The notes beneath the pieces are model-generated. The model did not search any database, had not been told where the DNA came from, and saw nothing but the letters and a program-made list of their open reading frames with translations. The translations under genes were made by a program, and so were the position numbers. DNA of 64,000 nt, from positions 28,863 to 92,862 of the forward strand of contig NZRL01000132.1 in NCBI GenBank assembly GCA_002696205.1, written 5' to 3'. Below are positions 26,129-34,857 of this stretch, piece after piece. Numbering within the stretch: position 1 is the stretch's first letter; every line of letters begins with the position of its first letter. This DNA comes from Rhodospirillaceae bacterium. Lineage in GTDB: Bacteria > Pseudomonadota > Alphaproteobacteria > Rhodospirillales > Casp-alpha2.

Positions 26129-26836
26129 ATGGCGGAACCCCAGGCCCAGACCTCCGGCGTGCTGACGCCGGTCACCCTGGAAAATGCGCCGCTTCGGCGG
26201 CGCGTTGCCGCCGCGATCCGCGACGCCATCGAAGTCGGCAAATTGCCGCCGGGCGCGCGTCTGGTGGAAAAAGACCTGTGCACCGATCTGAACGTCAGCC
26301 GCACGTCGCTGCGCGAAGCGCTCCGCGAACTTGAGGCCGAGGGCCTGGTCACCCATCAGGCGCACAAGGGTCTGGTGGTTTCCCGCATCACCCGGGCCGA
26401 GGCGGAAAACGTCTATCGCGTGCGCGCGGCCCTGGAAGCCCTGATCGTCGAACAGTTCGCCGAGGATGCGGACGTTGAAGCGCTCGCCGACCTGAAGGCG
26501 CGGGCAGAGACCCTGCGCCGGGCCTATTCGTCGAACGACCTGCGGACGATCCTGGACGCCAAGAAGGATTTCTACGACGGGCTTTGCACCGGGGCGGGCA
26601 ACCCCCTGGTTCTGGACCTGCTGACCCGCCTGAATTCCCAGGTCACGCAGCTGCGCGGCCGGTCCCTGATGACCGAGGCTCGGCGGACCTCCTCGATCGC
26701 CGAGATCGACGCCCTGATCCGCGCCCTGGCCAAGCGCGACGCGGCGGGCGCGCGCAAGGCGGTCCTGCGGCATGTCGAGAATGCCGCCAAGGCCGCCATG
26801 GCGACCCTGCCGGCATGCGACGACGCGGCGGATTGA
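26129..26836 (+). CDS. GntR-family regulator, FCD subfamily
   Basis: A 235-residue regulator with an N-terminal winged helix (PLRRRVAAAIRDAIEVGKLP, then VSRTSLREALRELEAEGLVT) and a C-terminal FCD helical domain (ARALEALIVEQFAED-like region, NPLVLDLLTRLNSQVTQLR). It closes the coxG-coxL operon, 15 bp after the hydrolase, and probably represses it in response to a small carboxylic acid or metal-bound ligand. Candidate operator: the palindrome at 19989-20003 at the operon head. Confidence 0.9.
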   Translation: MAEPQAQTSGVLTPVTLENAPLRRRVAAAIRDAIEVGKLPPGARLVEKDLCTDLNVSRTSLREALRELEAEGLVTHQAHKGLVVSRITRAEAENVYRVRAALEALIVEQFAEDADVEALADLKARAETLRRAYSSNDLRTILDAKKDFYDGLCTGAGNPLVLDLLTRLNSQVTQLRGRSLMTEARRTSSIAEIDALIRALAKRDAAGARKAVLRHVENAAKAAMATLPACDDAAD

Positions 26837-26839
26837 CGG

Positions 26840-27052
26840 TTAGCTGAAGCTGACGACGCCCAATACGTCCTGGAACAGAACCAGGAAAAAGAACACGGCC
26901 GCGATGGAGCCGAACAGCAGACGGACGAAATCCTGCTTGCCGTCTTCGTCCCGATAACGGATGCCGTGCAGGGCGATAAACCCCGTCACCGCGAGAAACA
27001 CGATGTTGACGATGGGCTCCAATTCGGCGGGCAGTCCGAGATCCAAGAACAT
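26840..27052 (-). CDS. Small two-helix membrane protein
   Basis: A 70-residue protein with two hydrophobic helices (IVNIVFLAVTGFIALHGI and LFGSIAAVFFFLVLFQDVLG) joined by a charged hinge YRDEDGKQDF. It ends 3 bp from the GntR stop (convergent). No Shine-Dalgarno is evident before the ATG, so the start is uncertain. Not recognised; codon use looks normal and the two-helix plan argues for a real gene. Confidence 0.55.
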   Translation of the reverse strand: MFLDLGLPAELEPIVNIVFLAVTGFIALHGIRYRDEDGKQDFVRLLFGSIAAVFFFLVLFQDVLGVVSFS

Positions 27053-27114
27053 GGGAAAAAGGTAGCCGCCCGCCCGCCCGGTGGCAAGCGGTCAACCTGC
27101 CTTACGGCAGGCGA

Positions 27115-27633
27115 TCACGGCAGAACCGAGCGGCTCGCCTTCAGGACGATCTCGTCCGGCGTCGCGGTGGCCTGCAGGTCCTCTTGCGAGACATAGGGCG
27201 GAAACTGGGTCGCCGCCTCGCCGGTCGACATGACGGCGCCCATCACGCCGCTGCCGACCACCAGCACCACGATCCCCGTCGCCACGAGAAACCGGCGCAA
27301 GCCGTGAGGCGGCGCCGTAGGGCCGTAATCGTCGTCGTAGCGATGATAATGCGGCGCCGTGTCGGCGACCCGTCCTGCGTCGTTCAGGCGGATGATCTGG
27401 CGCGCGTAATGGCGCGCCCAATGGGGCACCGTGTTGTCGATCATGTAATTGTGGAACAGGCGGTCGACCTGGTCTTCCGGCAGGTCCGCGCCGTGCCATT
27501 CGCGGTAGGCAAGCTGCAGAAGCTGAAATTCGCCGACCTGGAGGATATTGGCGGCCTGGCCGACTTCGCGCCGGTCCATGTTTTCGACTTCGTCCTTGTC
27601 CGGGCGAAGAAGGGTTTCGAAGAATCCGGTCAT
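27115..27633 (-). CDS. Hypothetical protein with one transmembrane helix
   Basis: A 172-residue protein from MTGFFETLLRPDK; AAGGAG lies 12 bp upstream, rather far, and a GTG 14 codons earlier (27675) is an alternative start. A soluble N-terminal part (residues 1-110, helix-rich, with YMIDNTVPHWARHYARQI) is followed by one transmembrane helix (FLVATGIVVLVVGSGVMGAV) and a 30-residue extracytoplasmic tail. Not recognised. It is 62 bp upstream of the two-helix protein on the same strand, so the two may be co-transcribed membrane partners. Confidence 0.55.
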   Translation of the reverse strand: MTGFFETLLRPDKDEVENMDRREVGQAANILQVGEFQLLQLAYREWHGADLPEDQVDRLFHNYMIDNTVPHWARHYARQIIRLNDAGRVADTAPHYHRYDDDYGPTAPPHGLRRFLVATGIVVLVVGSGVMGAVMSTGEAATQFPPYVSQEDLQATATPDEIVLKASRSVLP

Positions 27634-27688
27634 TTGTTGGGGCGTCTCCTTATAGAAAGAAGTGATCGTCCCCACCCAACGTCTTTAT

Positions 27689-27705
27689 GGTCATAGCTTG
27701 TGACC
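27689..27705. promoter_or_regulatory. Inverted repeat GGTCA-N7-TGACC
   Basis: Perfect 5-bp arms in the 180-bp divergent space between the hypothetical membrane protein (start 27633) and the SDR gene (start 27814). Position suits an operator; no matching regulator gene is adjacent. Confidence 0.3.
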
Positions 27706-27813
27706 TATTTTCACCCAATGCAATAGGAAGCACCTCACATTTCAGGGAGCGATCGGGTAGGCTCCCCGTCTCGGACGCCTCGCCGTCATATTTTCCTGAA
27801 CAAGAGCATCGCC

Positions 27814-28590
27814 ATGACCGACCCCGCCCCCGCCTTCGACCTGACCGGCCGCACCGCCCTGGTGACCGGGGCCAGCCGCGGCCTGGGCCTGGAGATCGCC
27901 AAGTCGTTGGGCGCCGGGGGGGCAACGGTCTATCTCGGCGGGCGTGACCTGCCCGCGCTGGACGATGCCTGCGATGCGGTCACCCAGGCGGGTGGCCGGG
28001 CGCGGCCCCTGCCCTTCGATGCGACGGACGAGGCCCAGACCCTGGCCGCCGTGGAAGATTTGGAAGATGCGCCGGGCGGCGGGCTGGACATTCTGGTCAA
28101 CGCCGTGGGCGGGCGCATGCGCGGGCCGCAGGACGGCTTCGACGCCGCCGGCCTGCGCGCCCTGATGGAAACCAACCTGATTTCCGCCTTCACCCTGTCC
28201 CGCGCGGCGGCGGCGCAGATGCGCGCCAAGGGACATGGCCGGATCGTCCATATCACCTCGATCGCCGGCCATGTGGCGCGGGCGAACGATGCCGCCTATA
28301 CGGCGTCGAAGGCCGGGCTGACCGGCCTGGTCCGCGCCCTCGCCGCCGAACTGGGCGTGGATGGAATTACGGTCAACTCCGTCGCCCCCGGCTATTTCGT
28401 GACCGAGGCCAACCGGCAGATGGCGGAAGACGCCGACACCAACGCCTGGCTGGCGCAACGGACCTCGCTCGGCCGCTGGGGTCAGCCGCCGGAGATCGCG
28501 GGCGCGGTGCGGTTCCTGGTGTCTGACGAAGCGTCCTACGTCACCGGTCAAGTGATCGCCGTGGACGGCGGCTTCCTCGCTCGGTTCTAA
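27814..28590 (+). CDS. SDR-family NAD(P)-dependent oxidoreductase
   Basis: A 258-residue classical short-chain dehydrogenase. Cofactor motif TGASRGLG (18-25), LVNAVGG (95-101, NNAG equivalent) and catalytic Ser149, Tyr162, Lys166 (YTASK). Closest in pattern to gluconate 5-dehydrogenase/3-oxoacyl reductase members; the C-terminal VTGQVIAVDGGF is standard. Reduces or oxidises a secondary alcohol; substrate unknown. Stands alone, convergent with the serine dehydratase gene 8 bp away. Confidence 0.9.
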   Translation: MTDPAPAFDLTGRTALVTGASRGLGLEIAKSLGAGGATVYLGGRDLPALDDACDAVTQAGGRARPLPFDATDEAQTLAAVEDLEDAPGGGLDILVNAVGGRMRGPQDGFDAAGLRALMETNLISAFTLSRAAAAQMRAKGHGRIVHITSIAGHVARANDAAYTASKAGLTGLVRALAAELGVDGITVNSVAPGYFVTEANRQMAEDADTNAWLAQRTSLGRWGQPPEIAGAVRFLVSDEASYVTGQVIAVDGGFLARF

Positions 28591-28598
28591 TAAAGACT

Positions 28599-30008
28599 TC
28601 AGCAGGCCGTAAGATTGACCGCCAAGCCTCCCTCGGAGGTTTCCTTGTATTTCGACAGCATGTCCTGGCCGGTCTGGCGCATGGTCTCGATGCAATTGTC
28701 GAGCGGCACGAAATGCGTGCCGTCGCCCTTCAACGCCAGACTGGCCGCGTTGATCGCCTTGACCGCGCCCATGGCGTTGCGTTCGATGCAGGGCACCTGA
28801 ACCAGCCCGCCGACCGGATCGCAGGTCATGCCCAGGTGGTGTTCCATGGCGATCTCGGCGGCGTTTTCGATCTGCGCGTTGGTGCCGCCCAGAACGGCGG
28901 CCAGGCCCGCCGCCGCCATGGCGCTGGCCGATCCGACCTCGCCCTGACAGCCGACTTCGGCGCCGGAGATCGAGGCATTGGCCTTGATGATCCCGCCGAT
29001 CCCGGCGGCGGTCAGCAGGTAGTCGCGGATGCCGTCCATCGACGCATCCGGGCAGAAATCCAAGTAATACCGCCCGACCGCCGGCACGATCCCCGCCGCC
29101 CCGTTGGTCGGCGCCGTGACGACGCGCCCACCGCCGGCGTTTTCTTCGTTCACCGCCAGGGCATAGACACTGATCCAATCCATCACCGTATGTTCCAGGC
29201 GGAAATTGTTCTGCTTGTCTTTTTGCAGGCCGTCCCAGATCTGCTTGGCTCGGCGCTTGACCTGCAAGCCGCCCGGAAGCTCGCCGCCCTGAGTCACGCC
29301 GCGTTCGATGCAGGCGTTCATGGCGGCCCAGATCCGGTCCAGCCCGGCGTCCAGGTCCGCCCGGTCCATGCGGGTTTCTTCGTTGGTCCGCTTCATCGCC
29401 GCGATGCCCAGGCCGGACGCTCCACCCATTTCCAGCATCTCCGCCGCCGTGGCGAAAGGATAGGGCACCTTATCCGGTTCTTCCGATCCGGCGATGTCGG
29501 CCGTTTCCTCGGCGGCCGCGAATTCGTCGTCCGTCGCGATGAAGCCGCCGCCGATGGAATAATAGGCCCGTTCCTTGTCTGGCGGGCGAGAGGGATCGCC
29601 TTCGCCCATCCAGGCCGCCATGACCATGCCATTGGCGTGCTGGGGCAGGGCCGGGCCGTAGTCGAAGACGATATCGGCTTCGGGCTCGAAGGCGATCTCC
29701 GGCCCGCCGCCCAGCTTCAGCCGGTGGCTTTTGGTCACGGCCGCGATCAGGTCCGGCACGGCATCGGGATCGACGCCGTCGGGCGTCTCGCCCAACAGGC
29801 CCAGGATCACCGCCTGGTCCGTGGCATGCCCCTTGCCGGTGAAGGCGAGCGAGCCATACAGCGTCGCCCGCATGCGCGTGACCTGCATCAACGTGCCCTG
29901 GCGTTCCATACGCCGCACGAACCGATTGGCCGCCAGCATGGGGCCGACCGTATGGCTCGACGACGGGCCGATGCCGATCTTGAAAATGTCGAAGACGCTC
30001 AGGAACAT
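28599..30008 (-). CDS. sdaA: L-serine ammonia-lyase (single-chain, 4Fe-4S)
   Basis: A 469-residue type 2 L-serine dehydratase, converting L-serine to pyruvate and ammonia. The iron-sulfur cysteines have the exact family spacing C-x41-C-x10-C (GCQGEVGSA ... [13 protein letters not shown]), and the protein ends in Cys469 (NLTAC), matching the tail-in-mouth cysteine that fills the fourth cluster site in the Legionella enzyme. N-terminal [20 protein letters not shown] starts the beta domain. Length fits the single-chain form. Monocistronic; a LysR gene lies upstream on the same strand. Confidence 0.96.
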   Translation of the reverse strand: MFLSVFDIFKIGIGPSSSHTVGPMLAANRFVRRMERQGTLMQVTRMRATLYGSLAFTGKGHATDQAVILGLLGETPDGVDPDAVPDLIAAVTKSHRLKLGGGPEIAFEPEADIVFDYGPALPQHANGMVMAAWMGEGDPSRPPDKERAYYSIGGGFIATDDEFAAAEETADIAGSEEPDKVPYPFATAAEMLEMGGASGLGIAAMKRTNEETRMDRADLDAGLDRIWAAMNACIERGVTQGGELPGGLQVKRRAKQIWDGLQKDKQNNFRLEHTVMDWISVYALAVNEENAGGGRVVTAPTNGAAGIVPAVGRYYLDFCPDASMDGIRDYLLTAAGIGGIIKANASISGAEVGCQGEVGSASAMAAAGLAAVLGGTNAQIENAAEIAMEHHLGMTCDPVGGLVQVPCIERNAMGAVKAINAASLALKGDGTHFVPLDNCIETMRQTGQDMLSKYKETSEGGLAVNLTAC

Positions 30009-30030
30009 TCACTTTCCCCAATGATCGGCC

Positions 30031-30954
30031 CTACGAAGCCGGCCGCATGCCCGGATTGCGGCCCTCGGCAAGCGCCGCCGCCGCGACGGCGCGGATCGTT
30101 TCCGCGACCAGATCGCGGGCCGGTGTCGAAGGTACGGCATGGGGTGTACAAAGCGCCACCGTCCGTTTCAGCTTGGCATCGGTAAATGCGGCAACGGTCA
30201 GCAGGCCCGCCTCGGCCTCTTCCGCGACGGCGGGCCAGGACAGGATGGTGTAGCCCATGCCCCGCTGCACGGCTTTCTTCAGGGTGACCAGGGAATCCGC
30301 CTGGACCGACAGGTTGGCCGTGACGCCGCGGTCGGCCAGGGCGCGGTCCAGGACGATGCGCGCACTGTTCGCCTTGCCCGGGACCATCATCGGCAGGCCC
30401 GCGACCGTGTCCAACGGCACCGCGTCCCCCAACCCCGCGCCCGGCGGGCCGATCAGCAGCAGATCTTCTTCCCATAAGGAAATCGCGTCCATGCCCGGCG
30501 GCGCCGTTTCCTGGTACAGCACGGCGATATCCAGCTGCCCCCGCCCGGTCATGTCCGTCAGGTTGGCGCTGTAGCCTTCGACGATCTGCAGATCGATCTG
30601 CGGATGAGCGGAGGTCAGCCGTTCGATCAGCGGCAGACAAAGGATCGCCGCCGCCCCGTTGGGGAACCCCACGGAAACCGTCCCCGCCAGGCTTTCCTCG
30701 GCGGTGCGGACCAGGGCGCGGGCTTCCTCGACCTGGCGCAGGATCACGCGGGCCTGACGATAGAACTGACGCCCCGCCGCCGTCGGGGTCACGCCCTGGC
30801 GCGAGCGGTGCAGCAGGGTCGCCTTCACGTCCTGTTCGATGATCGCCAGTTGCTGGCTCAGCGCCGGTTGCGCCAGGCCCAGGTCCTGGGCGGCGCGGGA
30901 GATGCTGCCGGCATCGACGATGCGCACGAAATATTCCAGTCGCCGGGTTTCCAC
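30031..30954 (-). CDS. LysR-family transcriptional regulator
   Basis: A 307-residue LTTR: HTH at 1-60 (YFVRIVDAGSISRAAQDLGL, then LSQQLAIIEQDVKATLLHR) of the NAC/CynR-like type, and effector domain at about 95-295. Divergent from the CitE-like/CoA-transferase pair, which it probably controls; a LysR-type box lies 20 bp before its start. The serine dehydratase gene is 22 bp downstream on the same strand and could be co-transcribed. Confidence 0.92.
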   Translation of the reverse strand: METRRLEYFVRIVDAGSISRAAQDLGLAQPALSQQLAIIEQDVKATLLHRSRQGVTPTAAGRQFYRQARVILRQVEEARALVRTAEESLAGTVSVGFPNGAAAILCLPLIERLTSAHPQIDLQIVEGYSANLTDMTGRGQLDIAVLYQETAPPGMDAISLWEEDLLLIGPPGAGLGDAVPLDTVAGLPMMVPGKANSARIVLDRALADRGVTANLSVQADSLVTLKKAVQRGMGYTILSWPAVAEEAEAGLLTVAAFTDAKLKRTVALCTPHAVPSTPARDLVAETIRAVAAAALAEGRNPGMRPAS

Positions 30955-30974
30955 GTCCCCTCAATCCCTCTTCC

Positions 30975-30989
30975 ATAAGCAAATCCTAT
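30975..30989. promoter_or_regulatory. Candidate LysR box ATA-N9-TAT
   Basis: ATAAGCAAATCCTAT contains a T-N11-A core with 3-bp inverted arms, in the 141-bp space between the LysR gene (start 30954) and the CitE-like gene (start 31096). The match to the LTTR consensus is short and common by chance. Confidence 0.35.
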
Positions 30990-31095
30990 ATTTCCATCCC
31001 GAGAGACTGTTTTCCAGGATTTCCGGCGGCTGATAGCAGGAAGGGAACGGGCGCGGTCAACGTCGCCCGGCGCACCACCCGTTCCGGAGGACATC

Positions 31096-31980
31096 ATGCC
31101 CCAAGGCCCCCGCCGCACGTTCCTTTTGCTGCCCGGCCACGAGCCGCGCAAGACCGCCAAGGCCGCGACCCTGGCCGTCGACGCCGCGATCTTCGACATC
31201 GAAGACGGCGTGCCGCCGACCCACAAGCAAGCCGCCCGCGACGGCATCCGCGAGGCCCTTGCGGCCGTCGATTATGGCGGGCGCGAACGCATGGTGCGGA
31301 TCAACGGCATCGACACGGATTTGTGGAAGGACGACCTGGCCGCGTTGGATGGGCTGCCGGTGGAGGGGCTCTACATCCCCAAGGTCGAAAGCGCGGAACA
31401 GATCGCCGAGTTGATGGATCATTTGGCAGGAACCGCCAAGGGCCTTTCCGGGGCGGCGATCTACGCCACCATCGAAACGGCGCTGGGCCTGACCAAGGTC
31501 GAGGAGATCGCGGCGGCACAGGGCCTCGCGGGGCTGTTCTTCGGCTCGGGTGATTACAAGCTGTCGACCGGGATCGAGATTTCCTGGGAAACGCTGCTTT
31601 ATCCCCGCTCGCGGATCGCCGTGGCGGCGGCGGCCAACGGTCTGCAATCGGTCGACGTCGCCTATTTCAAAGACGTGAAGGACGCCGACCTCGCCCGCCA
31701 GGACGCCAAGGACGCCCGCGCGCTGGGCTTCACCGGCAAGGTCGTGTTCCATCCCAATCAGATCGATCCGGTGAACGACGTCTTCACCCCCTCGGCCGAT
31801 GAAATCGCCCATGCACAGAAGATCCTGGATGCCTACGAAGCCTCCCAAGGGACGGGACAGGGCGTGTTCATGGTCGACGGTGATTTCGTCGCCGTCGATA
31901 TCGCCCTGATGGCGGAACAGGTTCTTGCCCGCGCCGGCCAGATGACCGGCGGCGCGACCGGAGGCCGCGATGATGACTGA
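31096..31980 (+). CDS. CitE-like/HpcH-family CoA lyase
   Basis: A 294-residue TIM-barrel protein of the CitE/malyl-CoA lyase family. Expected residues: Asp34-Glu36-Asp37 (AAIFDIEDGVP), Arg68-x-Asn70 (MVRIN), Lys96 (YIPKVES), metal Glu127 (YATIETALG) and Asp153 (FFGSGDYKL). GGAGG lies 5 bp before the ATG. Members cleave malyl-, beta-methylmalyl- or citramalyl-CoA into acyl-CoA and glyoxylate or pyruvate. The overlapping CoA-transferase gene suggests the substrate acid is first activated with CoA, as in citramalate/itaconate breakdown. Which acid is unknown. Confidence 0.87.
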   Translation: MPQGPRRTFLLLPGHEPRKTAKAATLAVDAAIFDIEDGVPPTHKQAARDGIREALAAVDYGGRERMVRINGIDTDLWKDDLAALDGLPVEGLYIPKVESAEQIAELMDHLAGTAKGLSGAAIYATIETALGLTKVEEIAAAQGLAGLFFGSGDYKLSTGIEISWETLLYPRSRIAVAAAANGLQSVDVAYFKDVKDADLARQDAKDARALGFTGKVVFHPNQIDPVNDVFTPSADEIAHAQKILDAYEASQGTGQGVFMVDGDFVAVDIALMAEQVLARAGQMTGGATGGRDDD

Positions 31981-33202
31981 CACCGGAAAGGCCAATCCCC
32001 GGGCGGGCATGCCGCTTTCGAACGTGCGGGTGCTCGACATCGCGACCATGGGGGCCGGTCCGCTGGCCGCGACCTTCCTCGCCGATTTCGGGGCCGACGT
32101 GATCAAGGTCGAACACCCGGAAAACGGCGACCACATCCGGGCCTTCGGCATGAAGAAGGACGGCATCTCCCTTTATTGGAAGACGATCAGCCGCAACAAG
32201 CGGGCGGTCACCCTGAACCTGAAAAGCGCCGAGGGGCAGGAGGTCCTGAAGGAACTGGTCAAGACCGCCGACGTGGTGGTCGAGAATTTCCGCCCCGGCA
32301 CCCTGGAGAAATGGAACATCGGCTACGACGCGTTGGCCAAGGTTAATCCGGGGCTGGTCATGCTGCGGACGACGGGGTTCGGGCAGAACGGGCCCTATTC
32401 GTCGCTCCCCGGCTTCGGCACCCTGGCCGAAGCGATGAGCGGCTTTGCCTCGATCACCGGCACGCCGGACACCCCGCCCCTGTTGCCGCAACTGGCGCTG
32501 GCCGACGGCGTCTGCGGCGCCTTCGGGGCCTACGGCGTGATGGTCGCCCTGCATGCCCGCGACGCCGATCCGGAAGGCCGCGGCCAGGTCGTGGATGCCA
32601 GCATCTGCGAGAGCATGTCGCGGCTGCTGGAAAGCGTCTATCTGGAATACGATCAGTTGGGCGCGGTGCGCCAACGCCATGGCAACCGCCTGCCCGACGC
32701 CGCCCCCAGGGGGGCGTATGAAAGTGCGGAGCCCGGCAAGTACGTCGCCCTTTCCGGCAGCGCCCAGCCCGTCGCCATGCGCCTGCTGGAGGTCATCGGC
32801 GGGCCGGAGCTGGCAGGCGATCCGCGCTTCGCGACCAACGCCGACCGGGTCGCCAATATCGAAGACCTGGACAATCTGATCGCCGATTGGATGAAGCGGC
32901 ATCCCCGCGACGAAGCCATCGAGATTCTGCGCGCCAACCATGTCGCCGCCGGGCCAGTCTACGACGTCGCCGATCTGTTCGCCGACCCGCACTACAAGGC
33001 GCGCCAGGCCCTGGTTTCCGTCCCCGATCCGGACCTGGGCAACCTGACGGTGCACAACGTCATGCCGCGCCTGTCCCGGACCGACGGCAAGGTGCTGTTC
33101 ACCGGGCGCGACAAGGGGGCCGACAATGCCGAAGTCTTCGGCGATGAAATGGGATTGGATGCCGGGCGCCTGGACGCGCTCCGTAAATCGGGCGCGATTT
33201 AA
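31970..33202 (+). CDS. CaiB/BaiF family III CoA-transferase
   Basis: A 410-residue family III CoA-transferase overlapping the CitE-like gene by 11 bp. Landmarks: VLDIATMGAGPLAATFLADFG, DVIKVEHPENGDH, ENFRPGTLEKWNIGYD, MLRTTGFGQNGPYSSLPGFG and ALADGVCGAFGAYGVM, whose Asp is the family nucleophile position. Likely forms the CoA thioester that the CitE-like lyase cleaves, with succinyl-CoA or acetyl-CoA as donor. Controlled presumably by the divergent LysR. Confidence 0.9.
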   Translation: MMTDTGKANPRAGMPLSNVRVLDIATMGAGPLAATFLADFGADVIKVEHPENGDHIRAFGMKKDGISLYWKTISRNKRAVTLNLKSAEGQEVLKELVKTADVVVENFRPGTLEKWNIGYDALAKVNPGLVMLRTTGFGQNGPYSSLPGFGTLAEAMSGFASITGTPDTPPLLPQLALADGVCGAFGAYGVMVALHARDADPEGRGQVVDASICESMSRLLESVYLEYDQLGAVRQRHGNRLPDAAPRGAYESAEPGKYVALSGSAQPVAMRLLEVIGGPELAGDPRFATNADRVANIEDLDNLIADWMKRHPRDEAIEILRANHVAAGPVYDVADLFADPHYKARQALVSVPDPDLGNLTVHNVMPRLSRTDGKVLFTGRDKGADNAEVFGDEMGLDAGRLDALRKSGAI

Positions 33203-33213
33203 CCGAGCGGCAC

Positions 33214-34281
33214 TCAGAAAATAGCGGAGATCGAGATCGATCCGAACTGGCTCGGCACCCGCTGGCCCTGGAATTCGCGGGTCCGGTAGATCTGGGTGAA
33301 GGAGATGCGCGTCACACCCAGGGTGAATTCGACGCCGCCCTGGATATCCAGAACGAAGTTGTTCTTTTCCACGCTGCGGCTGTCGCCGAAGGTATTGCCG
33401 TCGAGAAAGATGTTGCGCCCGACGGCCCGGCCCTCGATCGCGGCGAACAGGTTCCAGCCGAACTCGTTCCGCTTGCGCACGATGGCGGCGGCGGGAAGCG
33501 ACGGGCGGATGAACGGCGGGCCGTAGGTCAAATCCAGGTTTTGCCCCAGCCGGACCGAGGCGCCGACGGTGCCCTGGGTCAAAACGTTGCCGACCGCCGC
33601 CCCCACGGAGGGCGAAACGTCCAGTTCCAGGAAGTTCCCGGCACCGATCAATTCGAACCGGCGGCGCGCCTGATAGGACAGAACGATGCCCGGCTCGTTA
33701 TGCAATTGCTTGCCCCAGCCGCGCGGCAGGCCGACACCGATCAAAGAATGCCAGCGCCGCTGGGTATAGCCGCCGAGCGACGCCGGGCCGACCATGCCCA
33801 CGTCCAGCGAGACGTTGCGCAGCACATTGGTCTCGGGCTTTTCGACGATGGCCCCGACCGTCGCGAACAACCAGCCCGCATAGGGCCGGTCCGTCGGGTC
33901 GGGGTCGCTTACGGTTGTGTCCTCGGGCGTGAACATCTGCTGGCCCAGGGCGACCACGTAGGTCGATTCCCCGTCCATGTCGACGCCGGGCACCATGCCC
34001 ATCAATTCCTTGAACCAGACCGGCTCCCATTCGTCTTTGGGCACGAAGGTCAGCTGAATGCCCTGGGTGTAGTACTGGTCGGTGCCGCCGCCGAACAGAT
34101 CGTTTTCGACCTGCAGGACGAAGGTCCCGGGGCGCTTGTCGGCGTAATCTTCGACCGGTGTGTTCTGGGCCGTCTCCGTTTCGTCGGACCGGGCGTCGGA
34201 CAGGGGCGCAAAGGCGAACGCCGCCGCGACGGCGACGGCGAGAAACCGAGACCCTGATCCTGTTCGAAACGTCATGGCCAT
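33214..34281 (-). CDS. LpxR-family outer-membrane lipid A deacylase-like protein
   Basis: A 355-residue beta-barrel protein with a Sec signal peptide (AVAVAAAFAFAPLSDA). LpxR landmarks are strong: VENDLFGGGTDQYYTQG (Asn60-Asp61 as catalytic pair), DRPYAGWLFATVG (131-143), and GPASLGGYTQRRWHSLIG with His178, followed by RGWGKQLHNEPG (Glu196). LpxR removes the 3'-acyloxyacyl chain of lipid A in the outer membrane. The C-terminal SISAIF fits a barrel terminal phenylalanine. Stands alone and converges on the CoA-transferase gene. Confidence 0.85.
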   Translation of the reverse strand: MAMTFRTGSGSRFLAVAVAAAFAFAPLSDARSDETETAQNTPVEDYADKRPGTFVLQVENDLFGGGTDQYYTQGIQLTFVPKDEWEPVWFKELMGMVPGVDMDGESTYVVALGQQMFTPEDTTVSDPDPTDRPYAGWLFATVGAIVEKPETNVLRNVSLDVGMVGPASLGGYTQRRWHSLIGVGLPRGWGKQLHNEPGIVLSYQARRRFELIGAGNFLELDVSPSVGAAVGNVLTQGTVGASVRLGQNLDLTYGPPFIRPSLPAAAIVRKRNEFGWNLFAAIEGRAVGRNIFLDGNTFGDSRSVEKNNFVLDIQGGVEFTLGVTRISFTQIYRTREFQGQRVPSQFGSISISAIF

Positions 34282-34385
34282 AAGATTAGCAGAGGCTTCA
34301 TGGCAAACCGAAGGCGGATTGTTAAAAATTCCGATGGCGGCTCCCGCGGCGTTTCCCTGAACCGGGCGGCGGGCTAGGATGCGCC

Positions 34386-34838
34386 ATGGTCGAGATTTAC
34401 GTCGATGCCGACGCCTGCCCCGTGAAGGACGAAGTCATGCGGGTCGCCGGGCGCCACGGCCTGAAAACCCGCATGGTCACCGACGGCGGCCTGCGCCCGC
34501 CCCGCGACCCGATGGTCGAGGTGATCATCGTCGCCCAAGGTGCGGACGCCGCCGACGACTGGATCGCCGAACACATCACGGGTGCGGACGTCTGCGTGAC
34601 CAACGATATTCCGCTGGCCGCCCGATGCCTGGAAAAGGGCGCGGCGGCGATCCGCCCCAACGGCGAGGAATATACCGAAGACGGCATCGGCATGGCCCTG
34701 GCGGGCCGCGAATTGATGCAGGGGTTGCGTGAAACCGGCGAGATCACCGGCGGCCCGCGCCCGTTTTCCAAGGCCGACCGTTCGCGCTTTCTGGACCGGA
34801 TGGAAACGGTGGTTCAGGCGGCCAAACGGCGCGCCTGA
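34386..34838 (+). CDS. YaiI/YqxD family (UPF0178, DUF188) protein
   Basis: A 150-residue PIN-like protein. Typical stretches IYVDADACPVKDEVMRVA, VTNDIPLAARCLEKGA and the end PRPFSKADRSRFLDRME match the UPF0178 family over its full length. Conserved acidic residues (Asp7, Asp9, Asp74-region) suggest a nuclease-like metal site, but the family has no settled activity. AGGA lies 6 bp before the ATG. Confidence 0.93.
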   Translation: MVEIYVDADACPVKDEVMRVAGRHGLKTRMVTDGGLRPPRDPMVEVIIVAQGADAADDWIAEHITGADVCVTNDIPLAARCLEKGAAAIRPNGEEYTEDGIGMALAGRELMQGLRETGEITGGPRPFSKADRSRFLDRMETVVQAAKRRA

Positions 34839-34843
34839 ACCAC
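34809..34843. terminator. 12-bp perfect hairpin at convergent gene ends
   Basis: GTGGTTCAGGCG (34809-34820) pairs perfectly with CGCCTGAACCAC (34832-34843) across an 11-nt loop, spanning the YaiI stop. T-rich stretches follow on either side only loosely (CTTCTTT on plus, CGTTTCC on minus). Likely a bidirectional transcription stop for the converging yaiI-like and TPP-enzyme genes. Confidence 0.6.
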
Positions 34844-34857
34844 AGTCCATTGCTTCT

